Source: Erythrophleum ivorense
Lineage: Eukaryota > Streptophyta > Magnoliopsida > Fabales > Fabaceae
Direction of reading: 5' to 3'
Length of the DNA: 64,000 nt
Assembly: GCA_026724425.1 (NCBI GenBank)
Contig: JAIUCV010000003.1
Location: forward strand, 64,533,088 to 64,597,087
Shown: one piece after another, positions 20,657 through 32,970 of the stretch
Layout of the letters: each line of letters begins with the position of its first letter
Numbering within the stretch: the first letter of the stretch is position 1
Notes under the pieces: model-generated
What the model saw: only the letters and a program-made list of their open reading frames with translations
Database searches by the model: none
What the model was told of the DNA's origin: nothing
Translations under genes and position numbers: made by a program

Positions 20657-23600
20657 CTTTCTCTAATTATATTATGTAATTAAAATTAAATCTTGAGGTT
20701 TGATTTGGTTAGGATACTCTGTATGGTTAATTATTATTATCAAAATAAATTATGTAAATTGTTTGGTAGATTATAATAAATTAGAATAATTATTTTGTCT
20801 TAAATAGATATATGAATTAAAAAATACACTAAATAATCAAATATTACATTGTTTAAAGAAATTAAAATTTATTTAATACCTTATTAAGTAATAAATAGAC
20901 TTTAATCAAATTTACTCGAATATATATATATATATATTATAAAGTTAGCACTGAAGTAAATCTACTTTTTTTTTTTGATACACCTGAAGTAAATCTACTT
21001 TATTTATGTATATATAATAGAAAACCTGTTCTGCAAGGCAAAGCTATATACAATTGCAAAAGGTGCAGACCACTAAAAACCTGAAAGTTAACGAATAATA
21101 ATTGCAAAAAAAGAGAGAGAGAGAGAGAGAGACACGTGGCTGCAGCTCCTCACATATACAACCCCGCGCCTCAGCACGTCAATGGTCCGACATTCATTAA
21201 AAGGCATGTAAGCATTATACAAGCAAAATGGCTTAATCTTATTGCATGAAGCTTAATAAAAATAGGCCTTAGTAAAATTTGCTTAGAGTTTGAAAGTATA
21301 TTGTATTAGTTAAACTTATCGAAGTTTTGATTATAAAAGCCATTAATAATATTAAGAAAATTAAAATTATATATATATATATATATCTTTCTGATGAATA
21401 TGTGCAGCGCCCACTTAAAGGATACAAACTATATATATAACAACATATATTAGTATCCTATATATGAAGCTGCATGCCAACTGATGATATAAGCTAATTA
21501 CCATCATATGACGTCATTCTACTTTTTAGTGAAGAAATGATCTTCACCCTTCGTCCAATTCCATCTGGCGTGATCAAGGCCCTCCTCAATAGGCATCTTA
21601 ATTTTATTTGAATCACAGAGAGAGAGAGAGGGGACAAATTCGGACAAATGGAGAGAGACGAGAGAAAGAAGGCAGGCGCGACCAAATTGTGGAGACTGAA
21701 AAAGTGGCTGCAGCAGAAAGTGAGTGGAAAAAGAGAGAGAAGATGAGAGGAGGAAGAGAGGAAGAAGGAAGGGGAAAACTTAGATGGGAATTTTTACAAT
21801 TGAAGAAGGAATGTTATTTGGAAGTAAGAATATAATTCTATCTAAGCATATATGGCAAATTTATAATACTCTTAGTATCATTTCTTCATCAAAATTTTTT
21901 TATCTTTTTTATTTTTCTCTTTTTTTACGGCATTAAAATTTAAAAGAAATTATAGATTTAGGCTTGAGTTTAGATCATCTTATAACTATAATTATATTAA
22001 AAATAATTTAATTTTTTTTATTAAATATGATTAATTTAAGAATTTTATTATTCAATGTTTGGTATATTCTAAAACCTTACGCATAGATGACCAAAAAAAA
22101 ATTATTCTGATGCATGGATTATAATGAAAGGAATAGTTTTACTACAATTCTTATATATAAATGACTAAATTCTGAATTATTCCTATGCATAAATGATTTA
22201 AGCAATTAGAGTGTTTCTATATAGATCTAACATGGACTTAATTAAGACATGAAAGACCTTAAAAGACACAATAAAAAAGAAAAAGGATTTTACTAGAATT
22301 TGTATAGACAATAAATGATTCCTTAGACTAGCTTTAGAAGCATGTATAAATTACATAATTAGCATAATAATATTTTGTAAATTATTATATGTGATTTATA
22401 CTTTTGTTATTTGATTGTAATTTTATGCTCTTGTTGATTATTAAGGCTTAATAAAATTATTACTCATTATGATACATGGGTTGGATTATTTAGAATGTGA
22501 AAGTTAAGTAATATAATAATACATGTAGCAATGTCCTAGGCGTTTAAATATTGAATACTTGTTTATATGTTATACTTGAAGCAAGATTTCTGTAGGTAAA
22601 GAGGAATATAATTTTATGGTAAAGATAGGGTTTTCAAGGAATGAACTTTCATTAAAAGACGGTCTTCAGGGGACAAGATTTTATAAATTCTCAATTTTAT
22701 AATAAGTCTCTAGAAGATAGGTTCTCAAGAGAGGAAATTTCAACAAGAGATAATTTTTATCAACAAAGACAGAACTTCTATCTATAAAATGAAGAATATG
22801 ATCATCTTGAATTAAGCTAGGGGTTAAATTCATACAGGAATTAAAGTCTCCATTAAAGTGATGATTCCCTTGATCATAATAAATAAAGAGAATATTCTTC
22901 CTCCTTATCAGTGCTAAATGCTTTAGTCTCACACCAAGTAGTATGAGATGCTTAATAGATGACCAATGATTCTAAAAATCGAAACTTATACAAGTGGTAT
23001 GAGAGACTTGATACGGTGCTTGTGAATATATTTTCTTTATAACCATTATTTTTAAGGTAGGATTATCTACGTCTTCTTAGAAAGATATTCACAAAAGATA
23101 CTCATTGAAATATTGTTTATGCTCTATGAATAACATGACAATAATGGCATGCTAGATTGCATTAAGTTTATAAAATACATGGATAACATATATGAAAAAT
23201 TGAGCATATTATAATTATACTGAAATTATATATGTGAAAGATCTTGTTATAACTGTGTTATTATACCCAATTATAATTCTACATAATATATTGATTGTCA
23301 TGCAATATATAATGTTTGGCTATACTTGAATATGGTTAATTTAACATGTTTCTATTATAATATAATAGAACATGTTATGTCTATGAGTATATATTTTGTT
23401 CAATTATGTCCTCATGCATAAATATTTTTGCATCTACGTCTGTTCATTGTGTTATATTTGCTATTCTTATATGCCATAGACAAGGAAATTAAAAAAAAAG
23501 GTTTTCTATATACATGACAGCTAAACTATAGTTAGTTTTCAAAATTAAATAGTGTTTTTATTGAAAGTGTAAATTCTTATTATACTTAATAATGTGTTCA

Positions 23601-23947
23601 GATAAGGACTTCAATTCTAAAGATGTTATGCTAACGATAAATTAACGTGATTGAGATAAGTCAAAATCAAGTCAATATGGGCATCAATGTTAACTCTAGC
23701 AAGCTAAGACAACTATAAAGTGGTTGTTTTAGAATATTTAAAGTAATAATAATGAATCACCAATATGTATTCAATGATCCAATTTAGGAACTAATTCTAC
23801 TTTTATAATCTAATAATTGAATGCTATGATGGTCTCATTTATAATTATGTAACTTATGAATATTAGATGAATGAAATTAGTTACTTGATATATAGTCAAA
23901 AAAATTTTAATGCTCAAAATTTTGCTACTCTGATAAATAATTAAGAA
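20657..23947. mobile_element. 3.3 kb insertion inside the Copia-2 LTR, probable DNA transposon
   Basis: The LTR is interrupted by 3291 bp flanked by ATGTAACAT (20648-20656) and ATGTAACAC (23948-23956). An 8-9 bp direct repeat points to a hAT or Mutator-type insertion. The ends CTTTCTCTAATTATATTA and, reverse-complemented, TTCTTAATTATTTATC are only weakly alike, so a terminal inverted repeat is unproven. I found no transposase frame. The interior is AT-rich, with (TA)n at 20922 and 21368, (GA)n at 21112-21132, a purine-rich run at 21608-21780 and a CACGTG G-box at 21134. The 60-85 codon open frames inside look like low-complexity noise. Confidence 0.55.
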
Positions 23948-24372
23948 ATGTAACACTCCTTGAAGTAAAGGTGTTACACCAAACTCCAAAATAAGATTTG
24001 CAATATATAGTTTATGGAAGAAAAATAGAGAAGAAAGTGATTAATTAGATGTGTTTTCTAATAAGAGCTAAAGTCTTTTAGTGATGAATTTTTAATTTAG
24101 ACTTCACTTATCAAGAATCTTTTTTATATTTCAATCAATATAAATTGATCACTCTCCTGTTAAAAGAAATTAGTTTAACAATTGTGTATTTCAACCAAAT
24201 ATCTCACTAACCTATTATTAGCATATATGGCAAAAACTAACTCCTTAAAAGTGAGGACCACTAGTTAGGATATTTTAAAATTTAAAATTCAAAATAGATT
24301 AATGAAATATTTTTATTTGACTTTATTTAAGATACTTTAAATACATTAATTAAATAATAAAATATTCTAACA
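23948..24372 (-). repeat. Copia-2 3' LTR, right fragment
   Basis: Matches 30655-31052 in order, for example AATAGAGAAGAAAGTGATTAAT, TTAGGATATTTTAAAATTTA and ATACATTAATTAAATAATAA, and ends CTAACA. On the minus strand this is the LTR start, TGTTAG. A purine run (AAGTGAAAAAA on the minus strand, 24373-24383) directly inside is the polypurine tract. Confidence 0.85.
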
Positions 24373-24658
24373 TTTTTTCACTTGATTCTGATATGATTAG
24401 CCAAGCATGTTCATAAGTAGATTAAATACATACTATAAGAATTATAGGAACAAGTTCTTTGATTAACAAGTATTATCTTCTATGCATTACCTATAACATG
24501 CCTTTAGCTTTATGGGATATTAGACTTTCATAAATAAACCTTAAATGTTTATTTGGATTCTAACTCATATATTTGTCAATTTCTCACAAAAATTGCATGC
24601 TAACATATATAGAGACAACAAACTAAAATTAAAAATTTTATTTCTTTACATACCTCAA

Positions 24659-27600
24659 TTAGACCAAGTATAGTCTAAGATCCATCCAAAGTGCATGATC
24701 ATTAAACTCTTTTGGATGCATCCCTTTAATTAAAGAATCAATTATCATTTCTTGCATTTGAATATGCTCTATGATTATTTGATTAGCTTTAATCAATTCT
24801 TTTAAAGCTAAAGACTTGATGTTGATATCTTTATTTTGACTTTTACTCTTATTGTTCTCACCTAAGAAAACTACAACTATATTATCACAATGCACTTTGA
24901 TAGGCTTAGAGACTAAATCCATAATCTTAATTCTAGTAATGAAATTTCTCAGTCATGTGCCTTGTAAACTTACTTTAAAATATGAAACAAACTCAACTTC
25001 TATAGTAAAAGTGGCTATCAAGGATTGTTTAATACTTCTCCAAGAGATAGCTCCTTCAACTAGCAAAAAAATATATTCAAATATTGACTTCTTTAAGTCA
25101 ATATATTTTACTTAATTTGAGTTTGGATAACCAATAACTTATAAATTATCGTTCTTCTTATAAGTAGATATATACTCTTTAGTACCTGAAGGTACCTTAT
25201 GACCTTCTTTATAGCTTTTCTAGTTATCAATCTCTAGATTACTTTAATATCTTCCTAACATACCTACAACAAAAAGCCATATCAAACCTTATGCAGACCT
25301 ACGCATAAATTAGGCTTTCTCCTATTGAAGCATAAAGAACATTATTCATCTCTTTTCTTTTTAACTCATTATCAAGGCATTAAAATCAACTAAATTTCTC
25401 TCTTTTCACTATAGGTGCTACATTGAGTGAATAATATTTCATTCTAAAATATTCAAGAATTTATTTACATAGGCATCTTGTAATAGTCCCAAGATATCTT
25501 AAGGCCTATCTTTATGGATCCTAATATTAATGACATAAGATGCTTCATCTATATCTTTTATTTCAAAATTTTTAAACAAAAACTTTTTATTTTATGCAGC
25601 AACCCTAATTCACTTGAGGCAAGTAAAATAACATTCACATATAAGATTAAAAATATAATCTTACTCTCATTGATCTTATGGTATAAACATTAACCCATGA
25701 TGTTTTCAACAAAATCAAAAAGATGTGATTACATCATAAAATTTAGGGTACCACCATAGAGAGGCTTGCTTAAGACTATGAATTAACTTTTTTCAACTTG
25801 CATACCAAATTCTCATGGGTGGTTGGGGTAAATCCCTTAGACTATTTCATATATATATATATATATATCTTCCTAAAGATCACCATTAGGGAAAGCAATT
25901 TTAACATCCATCTAATGCAATTCTAGATTAAAATAAGCTACTAATACCATGATGATGTAGAAGAAATCTTTCTTAAATATAGGAGAAAAAGTGTCTTTGT
26001 TGTCAATTCTTTCTTTTTAGATAAAACTCTTAGCAACTAATCTTGCCTTGTAGTGCTCAATGTTGCTTAGTGAATCTCCTTTAGTCATAAAGATCTATTT
26101 ATATCCAATTGCTTTGATCTTACTAGGCAACTTTATAAGGTCCCAAACATTGTTGTTTATCATAGATTCCATTTCATCAACATGACATCATGTCACAATT
26201 TAGATTTCTCACCATTTATTTCTTGAGAAATTATTATAAGATCATCTTCAATACTCATGTTATAATTATATTTAGTAAGGTACACTAAGTAATCATTAGA
26301 TATTGTCAACTTTCTAGTCCTTGTTGATCTTTTTAATTCAACTTATTGAGGTTGTTTAATGGAAATATTTTTTACTATTACTTAAGTTACCTTTTCATCA
26401 TTACCAGGTCCCTCATTAAGAGTGGTAAGATCTTTAGAATGAAGATGCTCTTAATTACTTGCATTATCAACTTAGATTACAAAAATCTCATTATGTTCTA
26501 CATTCATGCTAGTAGGATGGATGTCATATAGAATCAATGTTCCACTATAATTGGTGGAGTTAGTTTCTTGTATGTGATCATCCTTAGTGACTAAATTATG
26601 TAGTTAATTACTCTTATTAATTATGTTATTTTCAAGAAATTTTGCATTTCTAGATTCAACAAATCTCATTGAATGCAAGGGACAATAGAACTTGTATTAT
26701 TTAAACTTCTCTGCATAACCTACAAAATATGTAGTGATAATCCTTTAGTTTAACTTTCTGTCATATGAGTTTACACTCTTACTTTTGTAAGATAACCTCA
26801 CACATAAATATGATTCAAGCTGGGTTTCCAACCTTTTTGGATTTCAAAAAGTGTCTTGGACAATGTATATATTGCTGTCTTAAGTCCATCTCTCCATAAA
26901 TAAACATGAAGTTTAGAGTTGCTAAGCATATTTCTTGCTATATCTAATAGTGTCATATTTCTTTTTTCAGCAGTTATCATTTATATCAAGTGAGTCATGC
27001 ATGGTGTATTGTGTTACAATACAATGCTCTTAGAAGAAATTAGCAAATAGACCAGGTATCTATTCATCACTGGTGTATCTATCATAATATACACCTTCTT
27101 TATTGGATCTTACAATCTTAATCTATTTTCTTGTCTATTTCTCTACCTCTACTTTATACTCTTTAAAGGTATCTAATATCTTACTTTTATTATAAAATAG
27201 GTAGATGTACATATATCATGAGAAATCATCAATAAAAGAGATAAAATATTTTTGACTATTTGAACATAAGTTAAAATAACATATATCATTATGTATAATT
27301 TCTAATAAATTCGAACTCCTTTTAGCCTTTTTATGAGTGTTGGTTTATTTAACCGTAATGTAATTAACACATGAACCAAAATCTGTAAAGTCTAAGGGCC
27401 AGAGAATCTCATCCATTGCTAACCTTTTGATCCTCTCTTTGGAGATATATTCCAATCTCCCATGTCACAAACTAATAAGGTTTTCATTCATGATACATCT
27501 CTTAACTCTATAATTACTATGCATTGTGACATAAGAACTAGGCATATGAACAATAGTATAAAACTAAAACAAACCATTAGATAAAGAAATTTTCTCAATA

Positions 27601-28740
27601 GGAATTGAGTCCTTTAATAAATTAAAAGTTGTTCTAACAATATTCATAATAAAACCTAAAAGAATTAATTTGAAACTAAAATAAAATTTCTAGAAAAACT
27701 AAGAACATAAAATATCTATTTAAGGTCCATTACAAAGTTAGAAGATAAAATGATTCAATAAGTTCCCACAAACTTCACATTTAAGCTTATTCTGTTGCCA
27801 TGAAACACTTTATGCTCATTTGGACCTAGATTCCTCATGCTAAAAAATCCCTACATGTTATTCAAAATATAGATTGTTGATTCAATATCAATACATAATG
27901 TATCATGACAAACATCAATTAAATAAGATTCCAAACATACATTAGATAGAGGTATACCTTAGAAAACTAGGCCTTTCTCTTAGGACATTCTTCCAGAATG
28001 TACCTCTTCTTTTTATAGAAGAAGTATCTTGCAGCATCCTTGTTTATCACATGAACAAGAGGTATGTTTTTCATCTAGCCATTTCCCTTACGACACTTCT
28101 TCTTGGAGCCATTAGAACTAGCTAAATGAGCCTTATTAGGAGCACATCCTATATCAATTACTAGTTTGTATTCTTCCATACACACATGGACACAAGGTCA
28201 TCAACTATCCATTTCTCTTTATGTGTATAGTAGGAGATCTTGAATATGAGATAATAAGGAAAAGGTGAGTTAATGATCAATTAAAACAAGAATGGTTCAT
28301 TCGGTTCCATTCCCAAGGCCTTCAATTAGGAAGCCATGTCTCTTATCTTCATTATATATTGATTTACCCCTCTTATACTAATGAGTTTCATTGTGAAAAG
28401 TTAGGCTATTAGTGCACCTCTCAATGACTTGTCAGATGAAGCAAACTAAGCATGAATGGCCTTAAGATGCTCCTTGATTGTCTTGTATTCTTTTATGGAC
28501 CTATGAATATGTTGTTTGATTACCATCATATTGAGATAGTTTAACCACTTTCAATGTTCATAAAACATTTTAACATCTTTATTATTATCATCCATGGGTT
28601 TTGAAAGCTCTTCCACACAAAAGGCATAGTCGTACTCAAGGCATCCTAAATAGAGGAGGGCATCCTCCTTTCAAACCTTTTAGTTGCTTCCATTTGGAAT
28701 AATTTTATTGCTATTATTTGTAACAATTGAGATGTGGGAG
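24659..28740 (-). pseudogene. Copia-2 gag-pol polyprotein, heavily decayed
   Basis: The RNase H end lies at 24659-24922 (SKPIKVHCDN, DSLIKGMHPKEF). Reverse transcriptase is spread over about 25400-26180. Its catalytic YVDD has become YVNV at 25630-25641, followed by ILLASS. A KQASLWWYPKFYDVI stretch lies near 25740. Integrase C-terminal and core pieces lie at 26640-26980 (TLLDIARNMLSNS and WKPSLNHIYV) and 27170-27330 (SFIDDFS). The zinc and pre-core part is at 27330-27480 (ISKERIKRLAMDEIL). A zinc-knuckle-like and gag remnant occupies 27960-28740. Stops and frameshifts occur throughout. The element cannot have moved on its own for a long time. Confidence 0.85.
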
Positions 28741-30515
28741 ATGCTGCAAGGTAATTTACAACGTAAATAACAGTTACTATTGCATTACGAGACAAATCAA
28801 CCATCATATTTATCATATATGCATACTTACCGATACAACTTATATTAACACAAAAATTGTATCATTAAAATCCCCCTGTGGGCAAAGATATTAGCAAACC
28901 ATATATTTATATATCATGAATGATGAAACTATAGTGCATTTATGCTCCTTAATACCTACAAACTACTTAGAAAGCACAATATAACTTCCATTTCATCCTA
29001 ATTAAGTATGCAATTATAATTATCTATATGGGAGTTAATATACATTATAGCTACATACTTAATTAAAATTGATATTTCCAAATCCATATAATTTAATATT
29101 CATAATGCATGCATACAATTATAAAGGATATTGTGGCTACTTTTTATTTAATACATGCTAATTACAAAATACTTGAGTTCATTATGTGCAATTAAAAAAG
29201 TCCATATAAATGCACCAATTGATTTTTTCCCTTTATGAGAATTTATTTAATTAATTAATAAATAAAAATATATGTGATTAAATAACTGAAAATTCTTCCT
29301 TTATAATTATTCATCGAATGTGCTAAAAATATGCTTAAAATAATTTCTTATAATTTAGACAAATTAAATGGCATTCAAAAATAATTTTATAAGGTCTCAA
29401 ATGTCCCAAAATTACCTAAATAATTTTTTAGACAAATTAAATAGCATCTAAATAATTTTAAAAAATTCCATATGTGTTAATTTTTTTAAAATAATTTTTC
29501 CATAGTATAAAAAATTAAACAACACTAAATAACTATATTTCATAATTTATTTTGGGTCCAACAATGAATTATGGGACCAAACAGTTAAAATAACCCAACA
29601 GATTCAAAAAATAATTGTAAGTTAATACAAAATAGGTTGCAATTAATTTTAAAAGAAAAATAGCAAAAATGGCCTTAAAAGGCCCAAAAAAGCTATTCAC
29701 GCACAAAAAAGAGCTTTTTAGTCCAAAAGCAGCCCAAACACATTCGTATATACAGCCCAACATCTTTTCTAATTTTTTAAGTGTTCAAAACAAGTCCAAA
29801 ATCAATAAATCGAAAATGGCCCAAGAAGGCGAAACCTGATAACATCGCCCAAAAATAGAGAAGCTCAGTGCCATATAAGTGAAATGCAACATTTCATTAG
29901 GCTTCCCAAAATGCAAGTCGGCAATTCAAAACGTTGTATGAACATATCCTAAATGACATGTCATTTAAACAAGGGCTCAAGCAACTTGTCATTTAGGTCA
30001 TCTTCTTCCTCACATCGGGGACAAGATGAATAGACCCAACCCAACCCATCTCACACCCGCTAGAAAACTTGACATTTTATAGTGATTTTGGACTCCTTTT
30101 TCTAGTGCTTCTTTCAACAATTAGCCTCAGAATCATGAGGGAAACATCTTTCAAGCATCAAAACTCAGAAACATGCATGAATTTCAGATCTAAAACACAC
30201 ATAATGAAGATGTTCATTATGGTTTTCGCATTATGCAACCCTCTAGTTCCCAAACCCTCTCCAATCAAATTCAAAACAAATTAATTCAACAAAATCAATA
30301 AACATTTTCTTAGTCACTTGAACCTAAAACTGAAGATTGAAAAAAAAAACCCCTATATAATGGATTATGGGATGATATTATAGTATCAATGACTGGAAAA
30401 TCAATTTTAATTTATTTGAATTAAATAATTTTATTAATTTAAATTTATGATTAAAATTTCCCATTTTTTTAAATTAAGGTTCAGAAAACCAATATGCAGG
30501 TAGGGGTTTTTAGAG
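28741..30515 (-). other. Copia-2 leader region
   Basis: About 1.8 kb between gag and the 5' LTR with no open frame of interest. It is very AT-rich to 29560, then carries runs of GGCCC/TGGGC-type words to about 30060. The length is large for a copia leader, so an unrecognised insertion may be hidden here. Confidence 0.45.
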
Positions 30516-30518
30516 TCA

Positions 30519-30532
30519 TGCTTTGATATACA
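30519..30532 (-). other. Copia-2 primer-binding site, degenerate
   Basis: On the minus strand the bases next to the 5' LTR read TGTATATCAAAGCA, close to the TGGTATCAAAGC/TGGTATCAGAGC initiator tRNA-Met site. Confidence 0.55.
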
Positions 30533-31052
30533 TGTTAAAATAATCATGCAATTTAATTAATCAACTAAATTGCAACACATACAAATACGCGGAAGCAAAT
30601 AACATGAAAAAAATCATAAATACCTCTAGCCATACTTTAAAGTTTGATGCAAAAAGCCAAGTTCTAGACTTCGAAATAAAATCTATAGTATAGTTTAGGG
30701 AAAAAAAATAGAGAAGAAAGTGATTAATCAAAGGTTTTTTTTTATAAGAGCCAAAGTCTATTAGTGACGTTTTTTTAGTTAGACTTCACATATTTGGAAC
30801 CCTTTCTATATTTTAGTTGATATAAGCTGACCATTCTCCCATGAAGAAAGGTCAGTTTAATGATTCTGTATGTCAATTGAATATTCCATTAAACTACTAT
30901 TAGCATATTTGGGCAAAACTAACTCCCTAAACTGAGGACTATTAGTTAGGATATTTTAAAATTTAAAATTGAAAATAGATTATAAAATATTTTAATTTGA
31001 CTTAATTTAGAATACTCCAAATACATTAATTAAATAATAAAATTTTCTAACA
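30533..31052 (-). repeat. Copia-2 5' LTR
   Basis: Intact copy of the LTR, about 520 bp. On the minus strand it starts TGTTAGAAAATT and ends TTTTAACA next to the primer site. It serves as reference for the split left LTR. Confidence 0.8.
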
Positions 31053-32630
31053 ATTAAAACTTGATTAACTACCAAATCATTCAACTTAATAAATTCTCGA
31101 AGTATACAAGGATAATTTTTAAATAGTTACTTTGTTATATATAATGAGGGATCAATTGACACTAGTGTTAATTATAATTAATCTAATACCATTATATACT
31201 TTTTTGTAGGGTATGTTTTATTTTTACAAAATTTATTATTAGATTAAAAATTTTAATTAAATATTTTGATACTTGACAAAGAAAGACAACACACACAAAA
31301 AGAAATATTAATGTTGCCTACAAATAAATATTCAACAATACATGTGAAGTAGTAGTTATAAAAACATATTATTTTTATAATTAAGTCAACGATACCTAGT
31401 GGCTATATTGGGTACCACGTGCCTACCATGTGTTGTTCCGGATTTATAACACCGACCATGCAAGTTCAACTATGATCTATAGATTAAGACTACAATTTCT
31501 CCATTTTTCCCTGATATGTTTATGGTCATTTTGATAATCAATATATTTCACAATTTTAGTAGCAAAAGGATCAGTAGAAAAGCATTGCGACCATCATCAG
31601 TGTGACCACCATCTTCCTCACCTACAATCAAGTTACTAAGGAGAAAAAAGAAAAGAAAAGAAAAGAAAAGAAAAGAAAAGGTTACTGTCCTAAGAAACAC
31701 GCAGGAACAAGTCATATAAAATACTCAAGACACATCAAATAGTATTTAACCAAGTATTATTGAAAAATTCCGATAGCATAGCACACAAAAATTCAGTTGC
31801 TAAATCTGACGTATTCTTAGGTTGTTTTTGTTTCTTTTCATCACAGATTTGATCATATTCTGTGCCAGAGAAGGCTGACGTATATAAAAGTTGCATGTTA
31901 AACATCTTCTGTTCTGTTTGCTTACATTGAAGACTTAAAGCAAGTTTCTTGGGTTAGCTCCTAGTTTTTTTTTCCCCTTAAATTTATATTCTGGTTTTTG
32001 ATTATAAATTGCGATATATATAATTTATGAATTTTAGTTGAAGCTTAATGTAAAAAGTAATAATAATAATTAAAAAATCTTGAGGAAAATCATCACCATT
32101 AAAGTGAACAAAACTGCACTACCTTACCAAATGGTAAGTGAAAAATGAGAAAATCAAAGGGCGTGCAGATTGGCAAGATACTTGCTGCTAATACAAGCAC
32201 AAGCCCTTTACTGTGATCAAACCAACCTCCCCAAAGTGCATTGAAAATTAAAGCAACAATGTCCTAGCAGCCAACCATATAAGATATCTCAATAATAAAC
32301 TAAACAACTAGGAATAAGTAGAAGCCGCTGAAGAAAGTAACATAAAATTTCCCTTTTAAGTTCTTTTTTCTTAGCAGTTGTTGTCTGGTCTTGTTATTAT
32401 CCCGCGTATTAGTTTTCTTTCAATTACTAAAATGTGGTGAATAAGTACTCTGGATCTATTATGTGAGCAGCATTTTGAACCAGCAGCAAAATTTTTACTT
32501 CGGTTTTATGTGTAACATTGAGATAGCCAGCCACTGCAACGGCATTATCTATGAAGCATTGACAACATTCATGAAACAATATAGTCAAGAGTACTGCTAT
32601 CTTAAGCAATCTGTAGGTCAAACTATATTA
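31053..32630 (+). repeat. Duplicated segment, copy B part 2
   Basis: Continues the match with copy C (55150-56550, then 61525-61578 and 62641-62675). Shared blocks include AAATCATTCAACTTAATAAATTCTC, ACCTAGTGGCTAT, GTGTACCACGTG-type sequence, AGTATTTAACCAAGTATTATT and GCATTTTGAACC. Here it is uninterrupted at the sites where C holds Copia-3 (near 32545) and the hAT-type element (near 32585). Confidence 0.85.
31643..31680. repeat. (AAAAG)n microsatellite
   Basis: About seven AAAAG units within copy B. Copy C lacks the run at the matching place near 55700. Confidence 0.9.
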
Positions 32631-32970
32631 ATTATGCTATGTATGAAAACAAGAAATACACAGAAAAATGAAACTAACCGATGTCCTTTACTGAATTAAG
32701 CCACCATTTGCCTCTATATAATAAATGTAACCATTTGATTTTGGTAGGCCTATCAACAATATAGGAAATATGCACCAGGTTTAAAACCACTATATATATA
32801 TATATATATTTATACATATATTGGCAGAAGGTGTATTGTAAAAAAGCAAACCACTGCATTAAAGAAATGATGATCCAATTAGCAAAAGGGGAAACTGATG
32901 CAGATAAGAGCGCAGACAGCCTAAAATGATAGAGCAGAGTAGAACAGGGTTCTATGTCCCCAAAAGACAA
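31735..32970 (-). pseudogene. Unknown spliced gene remnant, copy B
   Basis: I do not recognise the family. Several minus-strand exon-like pieces match copy C. The last, 31735-31908, starts after an AG acceptor and is open for 58 codons to TGA. It contains LLYTSAFSGTEYDQICD and TEFLCAMLSEFFNNTW. Before it, at about 32105-32295, a hydrophobic exon reads IVALIFNALWGGWFDHSKG and ILPICTPFDFLIFHLPF, ending at GTAAGG. It carries a TAG where C has TGG. Another, near 32500-32560, includes VAVAGYLNVTHKTE before GTAAAA (GTAAGA in C). Further upstream, 32674-32970 has exon-like WLHLLYRGKWWLNSVKDIG before GTTAGT. The hydrophobic pieces suggest a membrane protein. Upstream exons are missing. Confidence 0.5.

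Larger units (their letters stand above)
20532..31052 (-). mobile_element. Copia-2: degenerate Ty1/copia element with disrupted LTR (10.5 kb)
   Basis: The minus-strand element has an LTR of about 520 bp on the right (30533-31052) and a matching left LTR split into 20532-20656 and 23948-24372 by a 3.3 kb insertion. The body holds copia gag, integrase, reverse transcriptase and RNase H remnants in the proper order from right to left. Flanks ATTGA (20527-20531) and ATTAA (31053-31057) are a probable imperfect target duplication. Copy C of the host segment continues across this point without the element (..TGTTAAAACTTGATTAACC near 55150). Heavy decay marks it as old. Confidence 0.85.

Noticed and set aside
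21608..21835. 75-codon Arg/Glu-rich open frame
   Set aside because: It is a translation of a purine-rich (GA)n-derived run. The opposite strand is open too, and no domain is visible.
20532..24372. A 3.8 kb LTR for Copia-2
   Set aside because: The partner LTR is only about 520 bp. The extra length is explained by an insertion flanked by ATGTAACAT/ATGTAACAC.
31643..31680. Short-period array considered as CRISPR-like or satellite
   Set aside because: It is a simple (AAAAG)n microsatellite of about seven units.
32463..32699. 78-codon plus-strand frame
   Set aside because: It is the antisense shadow of the minus-strand gene remnant shared by copies B and C, and copy C does not keep it open.
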